Shown: positions 34,380-43,321, counted from the stretch's first letter. The stretch is 64,000 nt of DNA from an uncultured Oscillospiraceae bacterium (GCA_934481385.1 CAKSPD010000007.1:54792-118791); one strand, 5' to 3'. Notes: generated by a model from the letters alone, not told the origin. Numbers and translations: made by a program.

Positions 34380-34820
34380 TTATAATGCTATGAAATAATA
34401 TATAATTCCATATATTACAGACGCTGAACAGCCGTATAATATTACAGGGCCGGCAATTGTAAATATCTTCGCTCCTACTCCGAGTATAAAGCCTTCAGAT
34501 TTTGCCTCAATTGCTGATGATGCGATTGCATTTGAAAATCCTGTTATAGGGACAAGTGTTCCTGCACCTGCATGTTTTGCAAGTTTTTCATATTTTCCGA
34601 ATCCTGTCAGAATTGTGCTTAATCCGACAAGTATAACAGACGTCCACGCAGATGCAACATTTTTTTCAAAGTCGAAATACATGAAAATTTCCATGATAAT
34701 CTGTCCCAATGCACATATTGCTCCTCCTACAAGAAATGCCATTGTTGCATCAATTTTGATATTGGATTTCGGTGAGGCGTTTTTACACATATCGCTGTAA
34801 AGTTCCGGTGTTATGTTCAT
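34380..34820 (-). CDS. spoVAC: Stage V sporulation protein AC
   Basis: A 146-residue membrane protein with about four helices. Family marks are TMAFLVGGAICALGQIIME, ILTGFGKYEKLAKHAGAGTLVPITGFSNAIASSAIEAKSEGF and GVGAKIFTIAGPVILYGCSASVIYGI. SpoVAC is part of the spore channel for dipicolinic acid. SpoVAE is related, but the ending GPVILYG...YGIIYY fits AC. In spore formers spoVAC is followed by spoVAD and spoVAE; here it stands alone, with a terminator before it and another just after, so an isolated role or partial loss is possible. AAAGGAG precedes the ATG. Confidence 0.85.
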   Translation of the reverse strand: MNITPELYSDMCKNASPKSNIKIDATMAFLVGGAICALGQIIMEIFMYFDFEKNVASAWTSVILVGLSTILTGFGKYEKLAKHAGAGTLVPITGFSNAIASSAIEAKSEGFILGVGAKIFTIAGPVILYGCSASVIYGIIYYFIAL

Positions 34821-34869
34821 AAAAAATCACTCCTTTATAATATTCTGCTTAAAAAGTGAAATTTTATTC

Positions 34870-34904
34870 AAAAAAATCCCCGTTCGGAGAAATCCGGACG
34901 GGGA
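34870..34904 (-). terminator. ppdK terminator
   Basis: Minus strand: TCCCCGTCCGGA (34904-34893) pairs with TCCGAACGGGGA (34888-34877), then a T-run to 34870. Strong stem with one mismatch. Confidence 0.92.
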
Positions 34905-34929
34905 AAAAATTTCTTTTTTAAATTCAGAA

Positions 34930-37569
34930 TTACTTAGCTTCGTTGATAGCAGCCTGAGCAGCAGCAAGTCTTGCAATCGGAACTCTGAATGGTGAGCAAG
35001 ATACATAGTCAAGACCAATCTTGTGGCAGAATTCAACAGATGTTGGGTCACCGCCGTGTTCACCGCAGATACCGATGTGGAGCTTTGGATTTACAGGCTT
35101 GCCAAGCTTGATAGCCATATCCATAAGCTTGCCGACACCAGTCTGGTCGAGCTTAGCGAATGGGTCGTTTTCAAAAATTTTCTTGTCATAGTAAGCATCG
35201 AGGAACTTACCAGCGTCATCTCTTGAGAAACCGAATGTCATCTGTGTAAGGTCGTTTGTACCAAAGCAGAAGAAGTCAGCGTTAGCAGCAATTTCATCAG
35301 CTGTAAGGCAAGCTCTTGGGATTTCCATCATAGTACCTACTTCGTACTTGAGGTCAACACCAGCTTCAGCGATAACAGCATCAGCAGTTTCAACAACAAC
35401 CTTCTTAACGAACTTGAGTTCCTTAACTTCGCCTACGAGAGGAATCATAATTTCAGGAACGATTGTCCAGTCAGGGTGAGCATTCTTAACGTTGATAGCA
35501 GCCTTGATAACAGCCTTTGTCTGCATCTTAGCAATTTCAGGATATGTTACAGCAAGACGGCAGCCTCTGTGGCCCATCATTGGGTTGAATTCGTGAAGTG
35601 AAGCGATGATAGCCTTGATGTCTTCAACAGTCTTGCCCTGAGCATCAGCAAGAGCCTTGATGTCAGCTTCTTCAGTAGGAACGAATTCGTGGAGAGGTGG
35701 GTCAAGGAATCTGATGCAAACAGGAGCACCTTCAAGAGCTTCATAAAGAGCTTCAAAGTCAGCCTGCTGCATTGGTTCAATCTTGTCGAGAGCCTTTTCT
35801 CTTGCTTCAACAGTATCTGAACAAATCATTTCACGGAATGCACCGATTCTGTCAGGGTCAAAGAACATGTGTTCTGTACGGCAAAGACCGATACCTTCAG
35901 CACCGAGTTCACGAGCCTTCTTAGCATCGTTAGGAGTATCAGCGTTTGTTCTTACCTTAAGCTTTCTGTACTTGTCAGCCCAAGCCATAACTCTGCCAAA
36001 TGTACCGGCAATCTGAGCATCAACAGTAGGAATGATACCTTCATAGATGTTACCTGTTGTACCGTCGATAGAGATGTAGTCGCCTTCAACGAATGTCTTT
36101 CCGCCGAGTTCAAACTTCTTGTTTTCTTCGTCCATCTTGATGTCGCCGCAGCCTGATACACAGCATGTACCCATACCACGAGCAACAACAGCAGCGTGTG
36201 ATGTCATACCGCCACGAACTGTGAGGATACCCTGAGCAACCTTCATACCTGTAATATCTTCAGGTGAAGTTTCAAGTCTTACGAGAACAACCTTTTCGCC
36301 CTTAGCGTCCCAAGCTTCAGCGTCATCGGCTGTGAATACAACCTTACCGCATGCAGCACCCGGAGAAGCACCAAGACCTTTTCCGAGAGGAGTAGCAGTC
36401 TTGAGAGCCTTTGTATCGAACTGTGGGTGAAGAAGTGTGTCAAGGTTTCTTGGGTCAATCATAGCAACAGCTTCAGCTTCTGTCTTGTGTCCTTCGTCAA
36501 CGAGGTCGCATGCAATCTGGAGAGCAGCCTGAGCAGTTCTCTTACCGTTACGGCACTGGAGCATATAGAGCTTCTTGTTTTCAACAGTAAATTCCATATC
36601 CTGCATATCGTGGTAGTGGTTTTCGAGAATATCGCAAACCTTAACGAATTCAGCATAAGCTTCAGGGAATTCCTGTTCCATCTGAGCGATAGGCATAGGA
36701 GTACGAACACCGGCAACAACGTCTTCACCCTGAGCATTCTTAAGGAATTCGCCCATGAGCTTCTTTTCACCGGTAGCAGGGTCACGGGTAAATGCAACAC
36801 CAGTACCTGATTCATCGTTGAGGTTACCGAATACCATAGGCATTACGTTGACAGCAGTACCCCATGAATAAGGAATATCATTGTCACGTCTGTAAACGTT
36901 AGCTCTTGGGTTATCCCATGAACGGAATACAGCTTCGATAGCGAGCTTGAGCTGAGTTACAGGGTTTGACGGGAAGTCTTCGCCGAGCTGTTTCTTGTAT
37001 TCAGCCTTGAACTGTTCAGCAAGAGTCTTAAGGTCAGCAGCAGTAAGTTCAACGTCATACTGAACGCCCTTTTCTTCCTTCATCTTGTCGATGAGCTGTT
37101 CAAAATACTTTTTACCAACTTCCATAACAACGTCAGAGAACATCTGAATGAAACGTCTGTAAGAGTCGTAAACGAAACGCTCAAATTTTGGGTCAGGGTT
37201 GCCGGCAATCATAGCAGCAACAACATCGTCATTAAGACCGAGGTTGAGGATAGTGTCCATCATACCGGGCATAGAAGCTCTTGCACCAGAACGAACTGAA
37301 ACGAGGAGAGGATTCTTGAGGTCACCGAACTTTTTGCCGTTGATTTCCTCCATTTTCTTAACGCCTTCCATAGCCTGAGCCATGATTTCGTCATTAATTT
37401 TGCGTCCGTCCTCATAGTACTGTGTACAAGCTTCAGTAGTGATAGTGAAGCCCTGTGGAACAGGAAGACCGATTGTAGTCATCTCAGCAAGGTTAGCACC
37501 CTTACCGCCGAGAAGGTTACGCATAGTCATATCGCCTTCACTGAACATGTAAACCCATTTGTTTGCCAT
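34930..37569 (-). CDS. ppdK: Pyruvate, phosphate dikinase
   Basis: Interconverts pyruvate, ATP and phosphate with phosphoenolpyruvate, AMP and pyrophosphate; a central enzyme of clostridial sugar metabolism. The 879 residues match the family. N-terminal ATP-grasp domain begins GGKGANLAEMTTIGLPVPQGFT; the swivelling phospho-His is in GGMTSHAAVVARGMG (about residue 456); the C-terminal PEP/pyruvate barrel has LCRTEHMFF, GHRGCRLAVTYPEI and the catalytic Cys region GICGEHGG. Codons are strongly biased to T-ending and preferred forms, unlike the A-ending neighbour spoVAC on the same strand, which indicates high expression. GGAGG precedes the ATG; the transcript starts at a hairpin. Confidence 0.97.
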   Translation of the reverse strand: MANKWVYMFSEGDMTMRNLLGGKGANLAEMTTIGLPVPQGFTITTEACTQYYEDGRKINDEIMAQAMEGVKKMEEINGKKFGDLKNPLLVSVRSGARASMPGMMDTILNLGLNDDVVAAMIAGNPDPKFERFVYDSYRRFIQMFSDVVMEVGKKYFEQLIDKMKEEKGVQYDVELTAADLKTLAEQFKAEYKKQLGEDFPSNPVTQLKLAIEAVFRSWDNPRANVYRRDNDIPYSWGTAVNVMPMVFGNLNDESGTGVAFTRDPATGEKKLMGEFLKNAQGEDVVAGVRTPMPIAQMEQEFPEAYAEFVKVCDILENHYHDMQDMEFTVENKKLYMLQCRNGKRTAQAALQIACDLVDEGHKTEAEAVAMIDPRNLDTLLHPQFDTKALKTATPLGKGLGASPGAACGKVVFTADDAEAWDAKGEKVVLVRLETSPEDITGMKVAQGILTVRGGMTSHAAVVARGMGTCCVSGCGDIKMDEENKKFELGGKTFVEGDYISIDGTTGNIYEGIIPTVDAQIAGTFGRVMAWADKYRKLKVRTNADTPNDAKKARELGAEGIGLCRTEHMFFDPDRIGAFREMICSDTVEAREKALDKIEPMQQADFEALYEALEGAPVCIRFLDPPLHEFVPTEEADIKALADAQGKTVEDIKAIIASLHEFNPMMGHRGCRLAVTYPEIAKMQTKAVIKAAINVKNAHPDWTIVPEIMIPLVGEVKELKFVKKVVVETADAVIAEAGVDLKYEVGTMMEIPRACLTADEIAANADFFCFGTNDLTQMTFGFSRDDAGKFLDAYYDKKIFENDPFAKLDQTGVGKLMDMAIKLGKPVNPKLHIGICGEHGGDPTSVEFCHKIGLDYVSCSPFRVPIARLAAAQAAINEAK

Positions 37570-37600
37570 TGTAAGTTATACCTCCAAAATTAAACTTCTT

Positions 37601-37648
37601 TCCGAAAGAGCATAAAAAAATCATGCTTTCGGACTTATAACTATTATA
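37601..37648 (-). promoter_or_regulatory. ppdK extended -10 promoter and 5'-end hairpin
   Basis: Minus strand: TATAAT (37648-37643) with TGC before it; the -35 is weak. About seven bases later the RNA would start at TCCGAAAGCAT, which pairs with ATGCTCTTTCGGA (37613-37601, one bulge). The stem would sit at the very 5' end of the messenger. Confidence 0.6.
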
Positions 37649-37744
37649 GCATATAATTCAGGAAATTACTATACATTTTTTGAGAAAATTTTTCTGATTT
37701 TTTTATAGCATTTTATACAAATTTTTCAAAAAAGGATAATTTTA

Positions 37745-37773
37745 TTGACAAAGCACTTGCAATTAAATATAAA
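37745..37773 (+). promoter_or_regulatory. glmU promoter
   Basis: TTGACA at 37745-37750, 17 bases, TATAAA at 37768-37773. GGGAGG lies before the ATG at 37839. Confidence 0.75.
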
Positions 37774-37838
37774 ATTTGTAATAATAGTATTGAGCTGGAT
37801 AAAATACGCTTAAAAAATTTCGGGAGGATTTTTAAATA

Positions 37839-39218
37839 ATGAAAAATTTTGACAACTGTATTATACTTGCCGGCGGTCAGGGCAAAAGAATGAAATCTGA
37901 TATGCCTAAGCCTATGTTCAAGGTTCTCGGAGAGCCTATGCTTCAGTGGGTAATATCAGCCGGTGAAGATGCAGGCATAAGCAATATATGTATAGTAAAG
38001 GGTTTTAAGGGCGAAGTTATTGATGAATATATCAATGGGAAATATGAAACTGTTCTCCAGTCCGAACGACTCGGAACAGGTCACGCTGTAATGCAGGCTG
38101 TTCCGTTCCTTGAAAAAAATCCGGACGGCAATACTCTTGTACTTTGCGGTGATGCTCCTTTTATAGACAGCGAAACTATAAAGGAATCACTTGAACTTCA
38201 TGTTCAGCAGAAAAATTCTGTAACTGTTATTACAGCCGAGCTTGATAATCCGTTCGGATACGGCAGGATTCTTAGAACTGAAAACGGTATAAGCGGTATT
38301 GTTGAACAGAAAGATGCTGACGAAAATCAGCAAAATATCAGGGAAGTAAATTCAGGTGCTTACTGGTTCAATACTGCTGACCTTATGGATTTCCTTAAAA
38401 AACTTACAAACAACAATTCACAGAATGAATACTATCTTACTGATACTGTTGAAATTGCCGTAAAATCAGGAAAGAGAGCAGGTGCTTACAAGTCCTCAAA
38501 TCCTGATGTTATACTTGGTGCAAATGACCGCAGAGGACTTCTTGAACTTAATACAAAGGCAAGAATGAATGTTATTGACAGACACCTTGAAAACGGTGTT
38601 GAATTTACCTGTCTTGACGGTGTAACCATTGAGAGAAGTGTTAAAATCGGTGCGGGAACTGAAATTCTTGCGGGAACTATTTTAAGAGGAAATACAGTTA
38701 TAGGCGAAAACTGTAAAATAGGCCCTAACTGTGTTATTGAAGACTGCGTTATGGGCGATGAAGTTAAACTCAATTATGTTCAGGCATTCAAGTCTGAAAT
38801 TGAAAAAGGTGTTAAAATCGGCCCGTGGGTTCATATCAGACCGGGAAGCCTTATTAAAAGCGGTGTTAAAATCGGTGACTTTGTTGAAATCAAAAATTCA
38901 ACAGTCGGCGAAAAAACTGCTATTGCACATCTTACTTATGTTGGCGACAGTGATGTCGGAAAGAAAGTTAATTTCGGCTGTGGTACTGTTACAGTAAACT
39001 ATGACGGAATAGTAAAGAGCAGATGCGTTATAGGTGACAATTGCTTTATCGGCTGTAACACAAATCTTATTGCTCCTGTAAAGCTTGGAAAAGGCGTTTA
39101 TACTGCTGCCGGAACTACTATTACAAGAGATGTCCCTGATTATGCTCTTGCTATTGACAGAGGTGTTATGAAAGTAAATGAGGGTTACAGTCTTAGAAAG
39201 CTCAAAGGAAAGCTTTGA
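37839..39218 (+). CDS. glmU: Bifunctional UDP-GlcNAc pyrophosphorylase / glucosamine-1-phosphate acetyltransferase
   Basis: Makes UDP-N-acetylglucosamine for peptidoglycan. Of 459 residues, the N-terminal uridylyltransferase has LAGGQGKRMKSDMPKPM (10-26), LGTGHAVMQA and CGDAPF. From about residue 250 the hexapeptide-repeat left-handed beta-helix has many [IV]G.. units and acetyltransferase motifs HIRPGSLIKSGVKIGDFVEIKNS, AHLTYVGDSDVG and NFGCGTVTVNYDG. All key elements are in place. Codons are mostly T-ending, from here on the norm for plus-strand genes. A DEDD exonuclease gene follows after 7 bases; the usual neighbour prs is not present. Confidence 0.96.
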   Translation: MKNFDNCIILAGGQGKRMKSDMPKPMFKVLGEPMLQWVISAGEDAGISNICIVKGFKGEVIDEYINGKYETVLQSERLGTGHAVMQAVPFLEKNPDGNTLVLCGDAPFIDSETIKESLELHVQQKNSVTVITAELDNPFGYGRILRTENGISGIVEQKDADENQQNIREVNSGAYWFNTADLMDFLKKLTNNNSQNEYYLTDTVEIAVKSGKRAGAYKSSNPDVILGANDRRGLLELNTKARMNVIDRHLENGVEFTCLDGVTIERSVKIGAGTEILAGTILRGNTVIGENCKIGPNCVIEDCVMGDEVKLNYVQAFKSEIEKGVKIGPWVHIRPGSLIKSGVKIGDFVEIKNSTVGEKTAIAHLTYVGDSDVGKKVNFGCGTVTVNYDGIVKSRCVIGDNCFIGCNTNLIAPVKLGKGVYTAAGTTITRDVPDYALAIDRGVMKVNEGYSLRKLKGKL

Positions 39219-39225
39219 TTCTGAT

Positions 39226-40056
39226 ATGAAGGATAAAATTCTTGTCTTTCTTGATTTTGAATTTAACTGCCCTGAACAAAAGGGAACAAATAAAAGGGAA
39301 ATTATATCAATGGGGGCTGTTTTCAGATATTCTGACGGCAGTCCTCTGACATCTTTTTACAGCCTTGTAAAACCTTCAAGAAATTTCAGAATTTCGGACA
39401 GAACCAGAAGGCTTACAGGAATTACCCAGAAACAGTTAAATAAAAGTCAGAATTTTGATGTAGTGTCCGAAAAATTTCTCCATCTTGTTGACTGCTTTTC
39501 ACCGTCTGAATATTTTGTCTGGGGGTCTGCGGATAAAGCAGAAGTTCAGAAATCTGTCAGATATTCTAAGGCTGATAACAGAATGACTGAAATATCCGGA
39601 AATTTTCATGACCTTCAGATTGATGTTATGAAAGAACTTAATCTTGATAATCCTTATAATCTTGAAAGAGTGGCAGACATATATGACATTGACTTTGTAC
39701 ATACTTTTTCAGCAATAGATGATGCGGAATGTCTGGCAGAAATATATTTTGCATATAAGCGTGGAATATATGATTCGGAGAAACTCGATTTATATAAAAA
39801 ATTTTATGAATACAGAAAGATTATAGGGAATTACAAGCTGATTGCCAACAATATAAAAAATTCAGGTAAAAAACTTGAAACTTTAAAAAAACTTCTTTCA
39901 GAAACTCCTGACGGTTCAGACGAATATAACAAGCTGAAAGTTAAATCCGAGGAAACAGCAGGTTATATATCAGAACAGCAGGCTATGGCTGATATGCTTA
40001 AACCTCTGGCTGATGAAGGAAAAATTTTTCTTGATGAAAATAATTTTATAATATGA
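39226..40056 (+). CDS. DEDD-family exonuclease (DnaQ/KapD-like)
   Basis: About 276 residues. The first 180 form an RNase-T/DnaQ exonuclease fold: ExoI motif FLDFEFNCPEQ (Asp and Glu), ExoII region YFVWGSADKAEVQKS, and ExoIII-like THFSAIDDAE equivalent, read here as VHTFSAIDDAECLAEIYFA with His and Asp. This resembles KapD/sporulation-inhibitor-type exonucleases. The C-terminal part is a helical tail, EYRKIIGNYKLIANNIKNSGKKLETLKKLL, perhaps a coiled coil. The start used is the ATG at 39226; an in-frame ATG at 39178 lies inside glmU and has no better ribosome site. It is likely co-transcribed with glmU. DNA or RNA substrate is unknown. Confidence 0.78.
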   Translation: MKDKILVFLDFEFNCPEQKGTNKREIISMGAVFRYSDGSPLTSFYSLVKPSRNFRISDRTRRLTGITQKQLNKSQNFDVVSEKFLHLVDCFSPSEYFVWGSADKAEVQKSVRYSKADNRMTEISGNFHDLQIDVMKELNLDNPYNLERVADIYDIDFVHTFSAIDDAECLAEIYFAYKRGIYDSEKLDLYKKFYEYRKIIGNYKLIANNIKNSGKKLETLKKLLSETPDGSDEYNKLKVKSEETAGYISEQQAMADMLKPLADEGKIFLDENNFII

Positions 40057-40060
40057 AAAA

Positions 40061-40093
40061 TCGGGCGGAAAAAGCAACATTTTTTCCGCCCGA
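40061..40093. terminator. Bidirectional terminator
   Basis: TCGGGCGGAAAAA (40061-40073) pairs with TTTTTCCGCCCGA (40081-40093). T-rich sequence follows on both strands, serving the exonuclease gene and the converging lipoprotein gene. Confidence 0.82.
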
Positions 40094-40127
40094 ATTTATT
40101 GTTTATTTTGTTTTTCAGCTTTGTTTA

Positions 40128-41021
40128 TCAGTTTATATCCTTATTTCTTGTCAGGATTTCTTCTGTACTTCCTGAAAGAGTAAGAGTATCACCGTCAATG
40201 GTGTATGGTGTAACGGCTTCTTTATCTGAATCAATTCCGAGAATTGCTTTTGCATCGCCTTTCCATGTAAGGTTTTTGCCGTCAGCATCATAACCGCATA
40301 CCTGAACTTCCATTAATATATCCTTGCTGTTGCTTACTGTTACATAAATATCGCCTTCCATAGGAAGTGACTGTGCATAAGCATCGCTAAGAACACCGCC
40401 AGTAAGGAGATATTTACCGTTAATATCCTTGTCAGCAGAAGGTTCAAGCTTTGTCATTTCAAGAACTGAAAATCCCTGAACTTCAACTTCAGGGTCAGTT
40501 ATTCCCATATCAGCACCTGTAAGTGAACATGAAAAATTAGTTCCGTCAAAAGTATACGGGCAGTCAGTACCGGACATATTGAGATATTTATCATCTGAAA
40601 TAGTCATTATTGTTGAACAGTCAACAACTGCTGAGATTACGCCGTCCTCACTGAACTTTATAGAAGAATAGGAGGCAGAAAGTTCATCATTTGTCCATGC
40701 TCCTATAAGATTTTTGTCATCAGCCTTACCGGAAGTTATTGCAACTTTTTCAGCTTCAGTCGGAGTTGTTTCAGCTTCTGAAATATCTTCTTCTTCAATA
40801 TTTTCAATATCTTCTTCTATATTTTCAAGTAACTCTGAACTTTCTGAACTGCTTTCTTCAGATGTTTCAGAACTTTCCTCAGATGCTTCTGAACTTTCCT
40901 CAGAAACTTCTGAACTTGAACTTGATGATGAGTTTTCACTTGATGTATCTTCTTTTCCGCAAGCTGTAAATACGCATGTAAGCATAGAACAGGTAAGAAG
41001 AAGTGCAAATAATTTTTTCAT
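40128..41021 (-). CDS. Lipoprotein with Ser/Glu-rich linker
   Basis: About 297 residues, function unknown. The lipobox VFTAC puts the lipidated Cys near 21. Residues 27-85 form a highly repetitive acidic Ser/Glu linker (EESSEASEESSETSEESS pattern). The C-terminal region (about 95-297) has two similar beta-rich halves, each starting GAWTNDELSASYSSIKF or GKYLLTGGVLSDAYAQS and ending in threonine/serine-rich strands, perhaps a lipocalin- or DUF-type fold. An upstream in-frame ATG (41072) is passed over because GGAGG sits just before 41021. Single gene. Confidence 0.75.
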   Translation of the reverse strand: MKKLFALLLTCSMLTCVFTACGKEDTSSENSSSSSSSEVSEESSEASEESSETSEESSSESSELLENIEEDIENIEEEDISEAETTPTEAEKVAITSGKADDKNLIGAWTNDELSASYSSIKFSEDGVISAVVDCSTIMTISDDKYLNMSGTDCPYTFDGTNFSCSLTGADMGITDPEVEVQGFSVLEMTKLEPSADKDINGKYLLTGGVLSDAYAQSLPMEGDIYVTVSNSKDILMEVQVCGYDADGKNLTWKGDAKAILGIDSDKEAVTPYTIDGDTLTLSGSTEEILTRNKDIN

Positions 41022-41209
41022 AAAATCCTCCATATCATAAATCTTTAACGCTGATACTATTTTATCACACAAATATCAGAATATCAAGGTTTTACGTTAT
41101 TTTGTAATTTTATAGTTATATATTTCAGATGAAATGATATTTAAGAGGGTATAAAAGTTTAATAAAATGTGCATTTTCAACATTACTGCAAAAGTTTTTA
41201 TTTACGATT

Positions 41210-42619
41210 TTAACCTTTCTGTAACTTCTTTATTTCCTCATCAATCGTTCCGGAACAGATTTCACGCAGTTTTTCCCAGCTTTCAGCATTGCCTTTCTGT
41301 TCAATAAATTCATATGCAAGACGGTTCATAATTCCTCTTGTTTCAAAATCATAGTTTCCCTCACCGTACATAACACTGCCCATTCCGTAACCGAAATCAA
41401 AAACAGGAGTGAGCTTTGTCGGGTCAGTATATTCCTGAAGTGCATCATACTGTTCATCAGTAATATATCCGACAGTTATTCCCTTTGGAGTAGTTATTTT
41501 CTGAGTTGCAAGAGCTTTTTTCGCATCTTTATATTTTTCGCTTGTTTCTGCAAGTCTTTCACATTTTATATATTCAGCGACAGCATTTCCCTTGTCTGAA
41601 CCTTTTACCAGCATTCTTGCATTATAGTTTGCATACATATAATATTTATCTGAATCGGGAGATTTAGGAAAAGGCACAATCATTAAATCAGCATCAGGAT
41701 TGAGTGCATTTGATTCTTTGATAGACCAGTCCTGCATAGCATAGAAAAGAGTATTCATATTCTGCGGAAAAGATGAATGCCAGCCGTCATTGTATATATC
41801 GGCTGTTTTAATCATAAATTCTTCTGCCTTTGCAATTTCCGAATTATTTATATTGTTGACAAGTTTTCCGTCCTCAAGGGATACGACTGTTTTTCCTGTT
41901 GAATAAAGACAGGCTTCACCGAAATATCCGGCTATTCCGTATCTTGTATACTCTGTCTGCTGTGATATGAATTTTTCAGTCATCTGGTTGAATGTGTTCC
42001 AGTCCCATTTACCCTGCTTATAAAGTTCATACGGGTCATCGAGCTTTTCTGATTTCATAAGCTTACGGCTGTATGTTATTACAAACGGGTCTGAAATACC
42101 ATAAGGAATTACATAGTGGTTTCCATCATATGAAAACATTTCTGCTGTTTCGTGCATATCTTCCCAGAGTTCTGAATCCCATTCAAGAACATCAAAATAA
42201 TCATCTAAAGGCTGATAGATATTTTTTATTACTCCCTCCGGAACAGAATTTATTTGATACGGAACCATATCAACAGGTTCTCCTGAAAGTATTCTTTCAT
42301 CGATAGTTTCAAAAATTTTGTTGCGGTCTGTATGGATATACTCTATATTTGCCCCGTATACATCATTGAAAAGAGAAAGGGCTGTTGAACGGTTTTCATT
42401 TTCTTCAGGATTAAGATTATAGTCAGCAATCCAGTATATAGTTTGTCCGCTTATATCAGGTTCAGAATAAGCAGATTCTGTCGGCTCTGTATTTGTTAAT
42501 GCGGTTGTTTCAGGTATTGTTTCTTCTGATGAATCAGGCTTTTTTTCATTGCAGGCAGTCATATTGAATGCTGTGCAGAATGAAAGAATAAGTGCCGGAA
42601 TTTTTTTAATTTTTTTCAT
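41210..42619 (-). CDS. Extracellular solute-binding lipoprotein, family 1 type
   Basis: A 469-residue lipoprotein. The lipobox NMTAC places Cys near 23, followed by a Thr/Glu-rich linker to about residue 52. The rest matches sugar-type ABC binding proteins: LFNDVYGANIEYI, ERILSGEPVDMVPYQ, NHYVIPYGISDPFVITYSRKLMKSE and YELYKQGKWDWNTFNQM. The late part has WSIKESNALNPDADLMIVPFPKSPDSDKYY. No permease or ATPase gene is adjacent, so it either serves a transporter elsewhere or acts as a sensor. AGGGAGG precedes the ATG. It stands alone between a lipoprotein gene and the rimP promoter. Confidence 0.85.
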   Translation of the reverse strand: MKKIKKIPALILSFCTAFNMTACNEKKPDSSEETIPETTALTNTEPTESAYSEPDISGQTIYWIADYNLNPEENENRSTALSLFNDVYGANIEYIHTDRNKIFETIDERILSGEPVDMVPYQINSVPEGVIKNIYQPLDDYFDVLEWDSELWEDMHETAEMFSYDGNHYVIPYGISDPFVITYSRKLMKSEKLDDPYELYKQGKWDWNTFNQMTEKFISQQTEYTRYGIAGYFGEACLYSTGKTVVSLEDGKLVNNINNSEIAKAEEFMIKTADIYNDGWHSSFPQNMNTLFYAMQDWSIKESNALNPDADLMIVPFPKSPDSDKYYMYANYNARMLVKGSDKGNAVAEYIKCERLAETSEKYKDAKKALATQKITTPKGITVGYITDEQYDALQEYTDPTKLTPVFDFGYGMGSVMYGEGNYDFETRGIMNRLAYEFIEQKGNAESWEKLREICSGTIDEEIKKLQKG

Positions 42620-42711
42620 ATTCTCCCTCCTAATGATTAGATTTTATCACAGCCACTTATATATGTCAAGTCTGAGAAATTTTCGTTTCTGCGATTTTTT
42701 TGAAAAAACAC

Positions 42712-42740
42712 TTGATTTTTAATATATAATGTGCTATAAT
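42712..42740 (+). promoter_or_regulatory. Promoter of the rimP-nusA-infB operon
   Basis: TTGATT at 42712-42717, 17 bases, TATAAT at 42735-42740 with TGC before it. It is the only strong promoter seen before the ten-kilobase operon. Confidence 0.78.
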
Positions 42741-42764
42741 ATTATCAGTAAGACGTTAACCCCA

Positions 42765-42789
42765 AAAGACCGGAATTCTTCCGGTCTTT
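42765..42789 (+). promoter_or_regulatory. Leader hairpin upstream of rimP
   Basis: AAAGACCGGA (42765-42774) pairs with TCCGGTCTTT (42780-42789), then AGTTTG. It looks like a weak terminator in the untranslated leader and could act as an attenuator for the operon that encodes NusA. Confidence 0.6.
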
Positions 42790-42814
42790 AGTTTGTATAT
42801 TGGAGATGTTGCTT

Positions 42815-43291
42815 TTGAATTTTAAAAAATTCGGAAATACCGAGCGTAAAATTTATGACCTTGTAAAGCCTATTACTGATGAGCTTGAATACTTCCTCTG
42901 GGATATAAGCTTTGTAAAAGAAGGTGCTGTATGGTATCTCAGAGTCTTTATCGACAGGGACGAGGGAATTTCAATTCAGGACTGCGAAACTGTTACTGCT
43001 CCTGTAAGTGATATGCTTGACAGAGAAGACCCTATTTCTCAGAGTTATATTCTTGAAGTAGGTTCAGCAGGTCTTGAAAGAGAACTTGTACGAGAAGAAC
43101 ATTTTGAAGCATGCATAGGTGATGTTGTTCAGATTCGCCTTATCCGTGCTGTTGACGGTGAAAAGGATATAATCGGCACTCTTTTGTCTGCCGGACGTGA
43201 TGAAATTACTGTCAGTGATGATGACGGCAATGAAAAAAAATATATGCTTTCGGATATTGCACATGTAAAGCTTTATCTTGATTTTGCATAA
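42815..43291 (+). CDS. rimP: Ribosome maturation factor RimP
   Basis: About 158 residues; helps assemble the 30S subunit. The N-terminal domain has YDLVKPITDELEYFLWDISFVKEGAVWYLRVFIDRDEGISIQDCE, including the conserved L-V-D-V-E-like strand and DCE; the C-terminal SH3-like domain starts with SAGLERELVREEHFEACIGDVVQIRL. The start is not obvious: a TTG at 42815, nine bases after GGAG, is better placed than the ATG at 42806 that abuts that site. rimP leads the operon, as in most bacteria. Confidence 0.92.
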   Translation: MNFKKFGNTERKIYDLVKPITDELEYFLWDISFVKEGAVWYLRVFIDRDEGISIQDCETVTAPVSDMLDREDPISQSYILEVGSAGLERELVREEHFEACIGDVVQIRLIRAVDGEKDIIGTLLSAGRDEITVSDDDGNEKKYMLSDIAHVKLYLDFA

Positions 43292-43321
43292 AATATAATA
43301 ATATCGGAGGAATTTATCAAA

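Noticed and set aside
35783..36810. Several plus-strand open frames opposite ppdK
   Set aside because: Antisense of a strongly codon-biased gene, which produces long chance frames; products have no domain character.
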